64,000 bases of DNA from Rhodocyclaceae bacterium. GTDB lineage: Bacteria; Pseudomonadota; Gammaproteobacteria; Burkholderiales; Rhodocyclaceae. Positions 7,893-16,563 of this stretch are shown here, piece by piece. The stretch covers positions 124,001 to 188,000 of the forward strand of contig JAKLLG010000003.1 of the NCBI GenBank assembly GCA_023150275.1. Reading direction: 5' to 3'. A model generated the notes under the pieces. The model was not told the origin of the DNA, searched no databases, and saw only the letters and a list, made by a program, of their open reading frames with translations. Positions within the stretch are counted from its first letter, which is position 1; the number at the start of each line of letters is the position of its first letter. The translations under genes and the position numbers were made by a program.

Positions 7893-8456
7893 TCAATGCC
7901 TGGCAGCGATCCAGCTACCCTTCGGATAATCCGACAGCCCGGGATGGAAGCTGATCGTAGTGATATTCGCCGTGTTGAGCAGAACAGCGCCGCCGCGAGG
8001 ATGGGGGACGGTTATCGCCGGCAGATCGAAGAGGCGGTTCAGGTTCATGAACATCTGGATCTGTTGCTGCAGCTGGCGCTTGATTTCCATGAACAGGCGA
8101 TGCCCGCCGGCAAGTTCGAAGGCGACATAGCCTTCGTAGGTTTCGCCGGCCTTGGCGCCCTCCTGGAGAGCGGCCGAGGCGGCCTTGGCGCGCAGCCGGA
8201 AGGTTTCTTCATCCTCGATCACGGTGCTTTCGCCCATGCCCTCGCCGATGGCAATCGGTGTGGCCGAATGAATGTCGATCCGGCTGATGGTCGAGGTCTG
8301 CAGGATGTTGCAGGCGGCAGCGTTGCCGATGATCAGCGTCTTCGCTGCAAAAACGCGCGCTGGCTGGATTTCGCCAGCATCCTGTGCGGCCAGAGAGGCG
8401 TCCTGCTGCGAGAAATCGAGGATGCTGCCGCTGGTGAGGTATACGCGAATGTCCAT
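7893..8456 (-). CDS. cytoplasmic protein of unknown function
   Basis: A 187-residue protein. The ATG at 8456 is chosen because the sequence from there (MDIRVYLTSGSILDFSQQD) reads as a natural beta-strand start, while the extra upstream codons look non-coding. No signal peptide or membrane helix is seen. It contains beta-rich N- and C-terminal parts (LLNTANITTISFHPG near the end) and a central helix-rich stretch with many Ala and Gln. I do not recognise the family. It is first of three minus-strand genes and is divergent from the lipoprotein gene at 8769. Confidence 0.65.
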   Translation of the reverse strand: MDIRVYLTSGSILDFSQQDASLAAQDAGEIQPARVFAAKTLIIGNAAACNILQTSTISRIDIHSATPIAIGEGMGESTVIEDEETFRLRAKAASAALQEGAKAGETYEGYVAFELAGGHRLFMEIKRQLQQQIQMFMNLNRLFDLPAITVPHPRGGAVLLNTANITTISFHPGLSDYPKGSWIAARH

Positions 8457-8768
8457 GACTAGCCGCTCCAGGTTTGGAATTGACGTCAGCATTGTAGCTG
8501 AAGCATTCGGAAGCGGTGAGCTTGTGGGTGGCGGCAAATTTCTGGCGGCTACCGGACGTCGGCAGCGTGTGTCGGGACACACTGACAAGTCGATCGGCGG
8601 CAGTCCTCGGTGGCCGTAGCAGATGATGACCTCCCGCAGTACTATTACCGCTACCCGTTGATCTTCGCGCAAGCGTGTCCTCGACGTTGTGCATTTCAAG
8701 CGCGTAGTCCCGACGGTTCCGTTGCCACATTTTGCAGGCGTACCAACCTGATCGTTCAAGGAGACCAA
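8457..8768. promoter_or_regulatory. divergent intergenic region with a 16-base perfect palindrome
   Basis: This 312-base stretch between divergent genes holds no convincing coding frame. It contains GTGTGTC-GG-GACACAC at 8567-8582, a perfect inverted repeat with 7-base arms, in a position suitable for an operator serving one or both genes. No clear sigma-70 boxes could be fixed by eye. Confidence 0.5.
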
Positions 8769-9470
8769 ATGAAAAAAGCAACTATCGTCGCGGCTCTGCT
8801 GGCTTCCATTTTTGCGCTGGCCGGATGTGCGGGTGGTGGAGCGGGGGGGGGTACGCTTTCCCAGGACGGTTCCCGCCTGACGGAAAGCGGCTTTCTCTCC
8901 AACTATGGGCGGCTCGTGGCCGTCGAGGGGCGAGAGGGCGCCTATCGCTACGTCGATCACAGCGCCAACTTCCGTTCCTACAGGAAGGTGATGGTCGAGC
9001 CGGTTCAGGTTTTCCTCACCCAGGACCCGGAATACAAAGGGTTGCAGCCCGAAGCAATGGCGCGCATGTCCGAGGCGTTCCGCATGGAGTTTGTTGGCGC
9101 ACTGGCGTCGACCTATCAGGTGGTCAAAGCGCCGGGGCCTGATGTCCTGCGTTTGCGTCTGGCGATCACCGGCGTGCAGCCGACGCGGCCCGATCTGAAT
9201 CCGACCGATTTCATTCCGATCAAGGCGGTGTTCAATGTCGCGCGTGAGGCGGCCGGCGGGGCGCCGCGCGTGGCGGAGATTTCCGCCGAATTGCAGGTGC
9301 TCGACGGGCAGGGGCGCATCGTTGCGGAGGGTATGGCGACCCGCAGGGCGGACAAGGCGCTGACGCAGGGCGAACGCATCACTTGGGCGGACCTGCAGGG
9401 CATTGTCGCCGTCTGGGCGAAGAATTTCCGCGCACAGCTTGATCAGGCACGCGGTTACGCTGGCAATTAG
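8769..9470 (+). CDS. DUF3313-type outer-membrane lipoprotein
   Basis: A 233-residue lipoprotein. The start ATG is preceded by GGAGACC; the longer frame starting at 8610 has no signal sequence. Seen: signal peptide with lipobox LAGC (17-20), a Gly-rich linker, then YRYVDHSANFRSYRKVMVEP and VQVFLTQDPEYKG, which resemble DUF3313 proteins. A C-terminal beta-alpha part contains ELQVLDGQGRIVAEG. Function in the family is unknown; localisation to a membrane through lipid is predicted. It is transcribed alone and meets the convergent MscS-type gene 59 bases downstream. Confidence 0.8.
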   Translation: MKKATIVAALLASIFALAGCAGGGAGGGTLSQDGSRLTESGFLSNYGRLVAVEGREGAYRYVDHSANFRSYRKVMVEPVQVFLTQDPEYKGLQPEAMARMSEAFRMEFVGALASTYQVVKAPGPDVLRLRLAITGVQPTRPDLNPTDFIPIKAVFNVAREAAGGAPRVAEISAELQVLDGQGRIVAEGMATRRADKALTQGERITWADLQGIVAVWAKNFRAQLDQARGYAGN

Positions 9471-9529
9471 CGGGTGTGACGCCTGACTCCCGGAGGGGCG
9501 TAGCGCACAATATCAGTAGCGGCGGAGGT

Positions 9530-12067
9530 TTACTTGTCCGCAGCACGCTCCTCCGGCACGACCCTTACTGGCACTGGTGAGTCCGCATCAAGATGGACAT
9601 TCCGCTGCGGGAAGGGGATTTCGACGCCGTGTTCGGCGAAGCTGGCGTCGATCATGAAGCGCAGGTCGCTCAGGATGAGGGTGCCACTGCGGCGCCCCGG
9701 GCCGATTTCCAGCCAGATGTACAAGGCGAACATCAGTGCGTTGTCGCCGAAATCCATGAACAGCACTTCCGGCGCCGGGTCGTTGAGCACCTGCTTGTGC
9801 CGGCCAGCGATTTCCAGCAGCAGATCCGACACCTTGCGCACCGGTGAGCCGTAGCCTACGCCGATGTTCAGCGTGAAGCGCACCTGGCGGCTGGAGAGTG
9901 TCCAGTTCGTAACGTTCTGTTCGAGGAAGGTGCTGTTGGGGACCAGCGTTTCGATACCGTTTACGTCGCGGATGGTGCACGAGCGCACGTTGATGTCGGT
10001 CACCTCGCCGCGGATGCCGCCAACCTCGACAATGTCGCGCGGCTTGAACGGGCGCTCCATGAGCAGCATGACACCGCTGATAAGATTCTTCAGCAGCGTC
10101 TGCATGCCGAAGCCGGCACCGATGGCGATGGCGCCGCCGAGGAAGGCAAAGGCGGTGAGCGGAATCTTGACGACATCCAGCGCCAGCAGCAGGAGCATCA
10201 CCAGCGTCACGGCCAGAATCCACTTGCGGGCAATGCGCGCGCTGGTCTCCTCCAGTTTTCCGCGGCGTATTGCCAGACTCATGGCGAGTTTCGTCATTAC
10301 TGCGGCCAGCAGATAGCCGATAACGACGATGAGGATGGCCTGTACGACCTTCGCTACCGTCACGCCGCGAGTGCCGGTGATTGTCCGCCCGTCGACGACG
10401 ATGCTGTCTTCCACCGCAAAGAGTTCGAAGGTCCAGGCCGCTTTCGCCCATTCGCTTGAGAAACCGAACAGGTTCTGCATCCGTTCGCTGGCACTGAGAT
10501 CCCGGCCTCGAACTTCCTCTTCCTCGAACCAGCGCTTAAGCAGTTGCTGCGATTCTTCGACCTGCGTGAACGCGTGCAGGTACTGCCTTTCGCGCGCCAT
10601 CAGCAAATCCAGCATCGTTTGCCGGAAGGCGGCATCCGCAGAATCGTCCGCTGCCCGCTGCTGATTCTGCTGTTCTGCGATCTGCCCGGCCACAATCTCC
10701 AGTTTCGTTCGTAGAAGGTCGATCGCAGGGTTGAGCACGTTGAGCAATTTGCGGCTGCTGTCGATATTTTTGCGCCGATCGAGTTTGCCTTCCTTCCGAT
10801 CGGCCGCCGCCGAAAACCGTTGTTCCCAGAACGAACGTTGTATGTCCAGTGTCACCAGTTCCACATTGAGTCCGTCAACCGCATGGACTGCATTGCGGCC
10901 ACGTTCCACGGTCAGGAGACGTTCCCGTTCCCGTGTGCGCAGCAGCAATCGGCTGGCAGCAAGTTGCCGATCGATCTCGGCGGCTTCCTTGCGGCGGGTG
11001 TCGAGATCCGCCTTTGCCGAGCGTCCACGGAACGGGTTGATCTTCTGCAGGAGACCATCCGGTTTTTCCGCTTTCATCACCTCCGCCTCGGCGGCAGCTA
11101 CCGCCTTGCGTGCCGAGCTCAGTTGCTCCTGCAATTCGACGACCTGCTTTTCCGCGGCCGAGTTGGCCTCGATGATCTTGTCGAGCTCGGCCAACTGCCG
11201 TTCTCGCTCATGACTCGCACCATCCAGTTCCTTGATGATTCGCGAGCGGCGTTCGTCGATCGCGGCCTTGAGTCGCTCAAGATCCTCTGTTGCGAAGACT
11301 ACGGATTTTTCAACTTCGGCGATCTTGCGGCGCGCGAAATCGACGGCACGGCCATGTTCCACCGCCGCGGCTTCGACCGCACGGCTCTGCGCCGAGAGCC
11401 CCTCCAGGTAAGCCCCCAGCGCGCGCACCTCAAGGGACGTGAGGTCACGTTGCCAGGTTGCTGTGGGGAGTTCGGACGGTTCCGCTTGTTCCAGCGACTC
11501 CTGGGCCTGGCGCTGGCGTTCGCTCGCCTTGCTCAGGCTGTCCCGGGTGTTTTCCATCTGCACGGCAAGGAGCTTTGTACGCACCTCTTCGCTGCGCTGC
11601 GCCAGCAGCGTCGATTGCAGTTCGGCGCGCATGCTATCGACCAGCAAGGCGGAATAGGGCGGTTTTTCGGGCACGCCAGCCCATGCCCGGCGCTTGTTCT
11701 CGGCATCGGCCGCAAGCTTCTGCAGTTCGGCGAGATTGCCCAGGGCATTGAGGTGTTGCCGGTAGGAAAATGCCATCAGCCGCAACATACGGACGCGCGT
11801 CTGCAATTGCGGCTCAGGGGTTCCGGGAGGCGCCCCCGATGCCAGGCGATCAGGGGCATCGATGGCCGCAATTTCGAGCTGTGTCTCCGACAGGCGTTTC
11901 TTCAACTCATCAACCGAGACGGTTGCCTGCGGATTGGCGGCCGTGCTGCTTCCCTTTGTCTGCTTGGAAATTGCACCAAGTGGCGATTGCCCAGCCGCCG
12001 GCAGCGCAAGGCACAGGGCGAAGAGCAGGCCGAGCAGTGTTCTGGCAGATACTTGATGAAAATTCAT
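9530..12067 (-). CDS. large MscS-family mechanosensitive channel with periplasmic coiled-coil domain
   Basis: An 845-residue protein. Seen: signal peptide (ARTLLGLLFALCLALPAAG) and a very long helical, Glu/Arg/Gln-rich periplasmic region up to about residue 500. Several membrane helices between about 570 and 680 come next, then the MscS core: pore-lining GGAIAIGAGFGMQTLLKN, MERPFKPRDIVEVGGIRGEV and the C-terminal PFPQRNVHL. These are hallmarks of MscS/MscK-type channels that release solutes on hypo-osmotic shock. Start 12067 is favoured because the signal peptide begins there; ATG 12088 adds seven residues. It stands alone. Confidence 0.9.
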   Translation of the reverse strand: MNFHQVSARTLLGLLFALCLALPAAGQSPLGAISKQTKGSSTAANPQATVSVDELKKRLSETQLEIAAIDAPDRLASGAPPGTPEPQLQTRVRMLRLMAFSYRQHLNALGNLAELQKLAADAENKRRAWAGVPEKPPYSALLVDSMRAELQSTLLAQRSEEVRTKLLAVQMENTRDSLSKASERQRQAQESLEQAEPSELPTATWQRDLTSLEVRALGAYLEGLSAQSRAVEAAAVEHGRAVDFARRKIAEVEKSVVFATEDLERLKAAIDERRSRIIKELDGASHERERQLAELDKIIEANSAAEKQVVELQEQLSSARKAVAAAEAEVMKAEKPDGLLQKINPFRGRSAKADLDTRRKEAAEIDRQLAASRLLLRTRERERLLTVERGRNAVHAVDGLNVELVTLDIQRSFWEQRFSAAADRKEGKLDRRKNIDSSRKLLNVLNPAIDLLRTKLEIVAGQIAEQQNQQRAADDSADAAFRQTMLDLLMARERQYLHAFTQVEESQQLLKRWFEEEEVRGRDLSASERMQNLFGFSSEWAKAAWTFELFAVEDSIVVDGRTITGTRGVTVAKVVQAILIVVIGYLLAAVMTKLAMSLAIRRGKLEETSARIARKWILAVTLVMLLLLALDVVKIPLTAFAFLGGAIAIGAGFGMQTLLKNLISGVMLLMERPFKPRDIVEVGGIRGEVTDINVRSCTIRDVNGIETLVPNSTFLEQNVTNWTLSSRQVRFTLNIGVGYGSPVRKVSDLLLEIAGRHKQVLNDPAPEVLFMDFGDNALMFALYIWLEIGPGRRSGTLILSDLRFMIDASFAEHGVEIPFPQRNVHLDADSPVPVRVVPEERAADK

Positions 12068-12485
12068 GATGCGACTGACCTGTTCCAACGATCAAATTCG
12101 TGCCTGCTCGTACAGCGCCGACGTGCAGTAAAGCGGGGGAGTGCTCCGGCGCAGCGCGATGCGGAATTCTTGTGGGCATGTGAACTGCCATCACCGGCGG
12201 AGTGGGCCGCAGTGCGCACGCGACAATTTCGGGATCCCCGCAGCGACGGGGCCAGTGGACTCATTGGCAGTTCCTTTTCTTTGCGCCTGTTCTGCCGCAC
12301 AACGCTGCTTGCGACACGCTGGAAAGATACCGCGCTTGTGGGGCTTCTTGCAAAGCGCTAGATTCCGGAGATGTGTCGGGGGCTTCGCCAATATTGCTTT
12401 CCGCGTGTGTGTGGCGGTCAAGTAATATCGGCGCCATGCCCATCAGTGATAATGTTCGCGTTATCTTGCCCCTTGCCCGCAGATC
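12068..12485. other. divergent intergenic region between the MscS-type gene and pqiA
   Basis: These 418 bases contain no frame with coding character. GATAATG-TTCG-CGTTATC (12448-12465), an imperfect 7-base inverted repeat, lies 20 bases before the pqiA ATG and may be a regulator site or leader hairpin. No other clear signal was seen. Confidence 0.4.
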
Positions 12486-13811
12486 ATGAGCGCCCCTGAC
12501 GCTGCCAATGCCCTGATCGCCTGTCACGAATGCGACTTCGTGCAGCGGCATGTTGCCGTGCCGCCGGGGGCGACGGTGCGCTGCCGACGCTGCAATGGTG
12601 TGATCTACCGGCATCCCGCCACGGATTTCGATCATGCGATCGCCTGGAGCCTGACCGGGCTGATCCTGCTGGTGCTGGCGAATGTCTTCCCCGTGCTCCA
12701 TCTTGCGGTCGGCGGGCACCATACCGACGCGTCCTTGTTCTCTGGCGCGCAGGCACTCTACCGGAGCGGGCAGCCGGGCGTGGCCACGCTGGTCGTCGGC
12801 ATCCTGATTGTGGCGCCGCTGCTGCTCTTCCTGTTGCAGATGGGCGTTCTGCTGCCGCTGCGCAGCGCGCGCCTGCCGCCGCATTTTGGTGTTGCAATGC
12901 GCCTGCTGTCGCGGCTCGATCACTGGATCATGTTCGATGTCTTCATGCTGGCGGTGATCGTTGCCGTGGTGAAGCTCTCCAGCCTCGCGGAGGTGACGCC
13001 CGGCCCCGGCTTGTGGGCCTTTCTTGTGTTGATGCTGGCGGCGACGGCATCCGCGATGTCCTATGACCGGCACGTGCTCTGGGAGCGTTACGCCGAGCTG
13101 GCGGGTGAGCCTGGCGGCGACGGCAAGGGTGATGGACCCGATGCCGGCATGGCCGCCGGTGCGCCGGGGCGGGCCTCGGCACTTGCCAGCGGGCTCGTTG
13201 CCTGCAGCGAATGCGGGTTGCTCTGCCAATGGCATCCGGTTGCGGTCGGCGGGCATGCCCGTTGCCCGCGCTGCGCGACGCCGCTGCATCCGCGCAAGAC
13301 CAACAGCCTCTCCCGCACTTGGGCACTGCTGCTTGCCGGCTACGTGCTGTTCATTCCGGCCAACCTGCTGCCGATCACAATCACCAGTTCGCTCGTCGGC
13401 GTGCAGGCCGACACGATCATGAGTGGCGTGCTCTACTTCTGGCACGAGGGCGCCTACGATCTCGCCATCATCATTTTCACAGCCAGCATCTTCGTGCCGC
13501 TCGCCAAGTTGCTTGCGCTGACAGTGCTGGCCTGGTCGGCGCAGTGTCGTTCGACCTGGGAGCCGTTGCAACGCACGCGCCTCTACCGCATGGTTGAATT
13601 TGTCGGGAAGTGGTCGATGCTCGATGTGTTTGTCGTTGCCATGCTGGCGCGCCTGGTGCAGTTTTCGTCGCTGGCCTCGATCGAGCCCGGGCCGGGCGCG
13701 ATTGCTTTTGCCTCGGTCGTCGTCATCACGATGTTCGGCGCCCTTTCCTTCGATCCGCGCCTGCTGTGGGACCCTCTGGAAAAAGATCGTCATTCGGGAG
13801 AAAAAACGTGA
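12486..13811 (+). CDS. pqiA: PqiA family intermembrane-transport membrane protein (two fused PqiA domains)
   Basis: Inner-membrane partner of the PqiB lipid-transport tunnel. The 441 residues carry two tandem PqiA domains. Each opens with a zinc-ribbon-like pair: C13xxC16 with C33xxC36, and ACSECGLL with RCPRC at about 239-262. Each then has several membrane helices and the family block RLLSRLDHWIMFDVFML or MVEFVGKWSMLDVFVVAML, followed by FSSLASIEPGPG. The tandem form is the usual length. The stop overlaps the GTG of pqiB (GTGA), so the two are co-translated. Confidence 0.93.
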   Translation: MSAPDAANALIACHECDFVQRHVAVPPGATVRCRRCNGVIYRHPATDFDHAIAWSLTGLILLVLANVFPVLHLAVGGHHTDASLFSGAQALYRSGQPGVATLVVGILIVAPLLLFLLQMGVLLPLRSARLPPHFGVAMRLLSRLDHWIMFDVFMLAVIVAVVKLSSLAEVTPGPGLWAFLVLMLAATASAMSYDRHVLWERYAELAGEPGGDGKGDGPDAGMAAGAPGRASALASGLVACSECGLLCQWHPVAVGGHARCPRCATPLHPRKTNSLSRTWALLLAGYVLFIPANLLPITITSSLVGVQADTIMSGVLYFWHEGAYDLAIIIFTASIFVPLAKLLALTVLAWSAQCRSTWEPLQRTRLYRMVEFVGKWSMLDVFVVAMLARLVQFSSLASIEPGPGAIAFASVVVITMFGALSFDPRLLWDPLEKDRHSGEKT

Positions 13812-15346
13812 CGCTACCCCCTGACTACCCCAACCCGGTCATCGAGCCGAAAAAGCGTGGCTTGTCGCTGATCTGGCTGGTGCCGTTGATCGCGATTCTC
13901 GCCGGCATCGGTTTGGTCGTGCGCACGGCGATGGAACGCGGGCCGGAAATTTCGGTCTCTTTCAAGAATGCGGACGGCATTGAGCCGGGCAAGACCAAGG
14001 TGCGCTACAAGAGCGTCGAGATCGGTGTTGTGGAGCGAGTCGAGCTCTCCGACGATCTGGAGAAGATTCATGCCCGCATTCGCATGAGCAAGAGTGTGAC
14101 GCCGCTGCTGGTGGAGGATGCGCGCTTCTGGGTCGAGCGCCCGCGTGTCAGCGGCACCAATGTCGAGGGGCTGAGCACGCTGCTCTCGGGAGCCTTCATC
14201 GGCATGGATATCGGCAAGTCGAAGCGGGCGGAGCGCAGTTTCAATGGACTCGACCGCCCGCCACTGGTGACCTTCACGGAGCCGGGAACGCATTATCGAC
14301 TGCGCGCCCGTCAGTTGGGCTCTCTCGATTCCGGTTCGCAGATTTTCTACCGCCGGGTGGCGGTAGGACAGGTGGTGCGCTATGAAATGGACGAAAAGGG
14401 CAGGGGGCTGGATATCGAAATATTCATCAAGGCACCCTACGACCGCTTCGTGAATGCCGAGACGCGTTTCTGGGAAGCAAGCGGGGTTGATGTCGAGTTG
14501 AGCGCGAGCGGCTTGCGCGTGGAGACTCAGTCGCTCAATGCCATTCTTTCCGGAGGCATCGCCTTTGATACGCGAGGGGATCCGGAAAAGGCGGCGCCGG
14601 CGGAGAAGAGCGCGGTTTTCCGGCTCTTCGACCGCAAAACCACGGCGATGGCGCAGGAAGATGACGAGGTGGTCTCGATGCGCCTCGCGTTCAACGAATC
14701 GGTACGCGGCCTCGCCGTTGGCGCGCCAGTCGATTTCCGTGGCATCGAGATTGGCAAGGTGACCGGAATCGGCGGCGAGGTGGATCAGGCGAAGGGCCTG
14801 ATCCAGATGGTTGTGGATGTTGACCTCTACCCGAATCGGCTGCGCCAGATCAACGTCAAACAAGCCCGCAAGATGCCGTTCAAGGAGGGGCTCAATGCCC
14901 TGGTGGGTGGCGGGTTACGGGCACAGCTGCGCACCGGTAACGTGATCGCCGGGCAGCTCTTCGTTGCGCTCGATTATTTCAAGGATAGCCCGAAGGCGTC
15001 GGTTGACTGGAGCAACAATCCGCCGGTGATGCCGACCATCCCCGGCTCGCTGGCAAGGATCGAGCAGCAGTTGCAAAACATGATGCTGGCTGCCAATGCA
15101 CTTCTGCAGAAGCTCAATGCCCTGCCGCTCGAGCAGCTTTCAGTGGATGCGAGTGCCGCGATGCGCTCGCTCGACAGCACGCTGAAGAACATCGACCGCC
15201 AGCTGGACGATGGTTCGCTGATGCAACAGGACCTGCGCGACAGCCTGCGCGAATTGTCGAAGGCGGCCGCCGAGGCGCGCACCTTCCTCGAATATCAGTC
15301 GAAGTATCCAGAGTCCCTGATCAAGGGCAAGTCGAAGGAGGAATGA
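13808..15346 (+). CDS. pqiB: PqiB, MCE-domain intermembrane lipid-transport protein
   Basis: A periplasm-spanning MCE protein thought to carry phospholipids between inner and outer membranes. GTG 13808 overlaps the pqiA stop; the frame is open further upstream but only through pqiA. Seen in 512 residues: one N-terminal membrane anchor (LSLIWLVPLIAILAGIGLVV), then three MCE domains beginning near EISVSFKNADGIEPG, THYRLRARQLGSLDSGS and VSMRLAFNESVRGLAVG. A C-terminal helical segment (SLARIEQQLQNMMLAANALL) forms the tube. Length and order agree with the Pqi family. Confidence 0.94.
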   Translation: MTLPPDYPNPVIEPKKRGLSLIWLVPLIAILAGIGLVVRTAMERGPEISVSFKNADGIEPGKTKVRYKSVEIGVVERVELSDDLEKIHARIRMSKSVTPLLVEDARFWVERPRVSGTNVEGLSTLLSGAFIGMDIGKSKRAERSFNGLDRPPLVTFTEPGTHYRLRARQLGSLDSGSQIFYRRVAVGQVVRYEMDEKGRGLDIEIFIKAPYDRFVNAETRFWEASGVDVELSASGLRVETQSLNAILSGGIAFDTRGDPEKAAPAEKSAVFRLFDRKTTAMAQEDDEVVSMRLAFNESVRGLAVGAPVDFRGIEIGKVTGIGGEVDQAKGLIQMVVDVDLYPNRLRQINVKQARKMPFKEGLNALVGGGLRAQLRTGNVIAGQLFVALDYFKDSPKASVDWSNNPPVMPTIPGSLARIEQQLQNMMLAANALLQKLNALPLEQLSVDASAAMRSLDSTLKNIDRQLDDGSLMQQDLRDSLRELSKAAAEARTFLEYQSKYPESLIKGKSKEE

Positions 15347-15349
15347 GCG

Positions 15350-15958
15350 ATGAAGACACCCCTATCCCCTCTGTCACTGTCCTTGGCTTTGTTCGCTGCG
15401 GCGTTGCTCGCCGCCTGCGGCTCGACGCCGCCGGCGAAGCTGTACACGCTGGAGGCGCAAGCAACCGCGACCCGCAGTGCCGCCGCTGCCAGCGGCAAAC
15501 GCCGCATCGAACTGGTCGGCGTACGCATTCCCGATCTTTGGGACCGGCCGCAGATCGTCACCTCTCGTGCGGGTGGCGAGGTTGATCTGGATGAATTCAA
15601 CCGCTGGGCCGTGCCACTGAAGGCTGAAGTGCCGCGTGTGGTCGCGCGTAACCTGGCCCGCCTGCTCGACACGGATACCGTGTGGCTGCGCGACGATTTC
15701 CCCGGGGCTCGCCCGGAGCTGCGCGTGCAGGTTGCGGTCGAGCGCATCGAGGCCTATCCGGGGCAGCAGCTGTCACTGGAAGCGAGTTGGATCATTCGCG
15801 ACGGAGAACCCGGTAGCACGCAACGGGTTGGCCGCGCGACCTTCAACGAAGCGCTGCCGGCGAAGGACCAGGCGGCCGTGGCAACGGCGACCAGCCGTGC
15901 CCTGTTGGCGCTCAGCGAGGCGCTGGCCCGCGAAATTGCTGCCTCACCGCAACGCTGA
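15350..15958 (+). CDS. pqiC: PqiC-type outer-membrane lipoprotein (ABC-type transport auxiliary, DUF330)
   Basis: Outer-membrane lipoprotein partner of PqiB, 202 residues. Seen: signal peptide with lipobox LAAC at 20-23, then GSTPPAKLYTLEA as in this family, VGVRIPDLWDRPQIVTS, and the C-terminal helical ATATSRALLALSEALAREIA. It starts 3 bases after pqiB stops, with GGAGGA just ahead, so it belongs to the same operon. It is thought to dock the PqiB tube at the outer membrane. Confidence 0.9.
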   Translation: MKTPLSPLSLSLALFAAALLAACGSTPPAKLYTLEAQATATRSAAAASGKRRIELVGVRIPDLWDRPQIVTSRAGGEVDLDEFNRWAVPLKAEVPRVVARNLARLLDTDTVWLRDDFPGARPELRVQVAVERIEAYPGQQLSLEASWIIRDGEPGSTQRVGRATFNEALPAKDQAAVATATSRALLALSEALAREIAASPQR

Positions 15959-16029
15959 ACTTGTTGCTGAAGTTTTTGCCAAAGTGGTGACCGGTGCAGG
16001 GACATCGGCAGTCCACTACGGGAGGTAAC

Positions 16030-16521
16030 ATGCGCGGAAACGGGGGCAGCAAAGGCATGCGATTGATCGCGCGAATCTGCGTGGCGATGGCGGCGTCGGG
16101 TGCGGGTGGTGTAGCGTTCGCGCAGGACCAATCCTTCGCCGGCGGCTATCAGGCGACGATGACGCCGGAACTCGCTGCACGCCTCAAGGCGGCCGACCTC
16201 GCCGCCGGAGCCAATTTCTTCGAGCGCAAGTGCTCGCAATGCCACGATGGTGAACGAACCGGCAGCCACGCGAAGGGGCCGTTTCTGTGGAATGCCTTTG
16301 GGCGAAAGGCGGGCAGCGTCGCCGGCTTCGAGTTTTCCGACGCGATGAAGAAGACGGGCGTGACCTGGACCTACGCAACGCTGGAGTACTACCTCGCGAA
16401 TACCGAACGCGCCGTGCCCGGCAAGACAATGAATTTCCCGGGCATCCCGGATGACGCGCTGCGTGCGGCGGTGGTGATGCACCTGCGCTCGATGAACGAC
16501 AAGCCGCCGGCTTTGCCCTGA
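16030..16521 (+). CDS. periplasmic class I c-type cytochrome
   Basis: An exported mono-heme cytochrome c of 163 residues. The start follows a perfect GGAGGT with 3 bases of spacing; the frame open from 15994 is longer but less likely. Seen: signal peptide ending GGVAFA, heme-binding CSQCH near residue 74 in the context NFFERKCSQCHDG, and a C-terminal PGKTMNFPGIPD providing the Met ligand as in mitochondrial-type cytochrome c. It would carry electrons in the periplasm. It is not clearly linked to neighbours and converges on metG. Confidence 0.9.
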   Translation: MRGNGGSKGMRLIARICVAMAASGAGGVAFAQDQSFAGGYQATMTPELAARLKAADLAAGANFFERKCSQCHDGERTGSHAKGPFLWNAFGRKAGSVAGFEFSDAMKKTGVTWTYATLEYYLANTERAVPGKTMNFPGIPDDALRAAVVMHLRSMNDKPPALP

Positions 16522-16526
16522 TCGCT

Positions 16527-16553
16527 GCGGAACGGCCATGCAGGCCGCTCCGC
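16527..16553. terminator. hairpin between convergent cytochrome and metG genes
   Basis: GCGGAACGGCC (16527-16537) pairs with GGCCGCTCCGC (16543-16553) with one mismatch and a 5-base loop. No T-run follows on either strand, so it may mark a weak or factor-assisted end for both genes. Confidence 0.5.
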
Positions 16554-16563
16554 GAGCAGTTGC

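Noticed and set aside
9471-9529. Possible terminator between the lipoprotein and MscS-type genes
   Set aside because: Only a five-pair stem (ACGCC/GGCGT) without a T-run; too weak to call.
10820-12361. 513-codon plus-strand frame across the MscS-type gene
   Set aside because: Product lacks domains, and it runs over the MscS-type gene and its promoter region.
12261-13793. 510-codon minus-strand frame opposite pqiA
   Set aside because: Low-complexity Gln/His/Arg-rich product; pqiA is well supported on the other strand.
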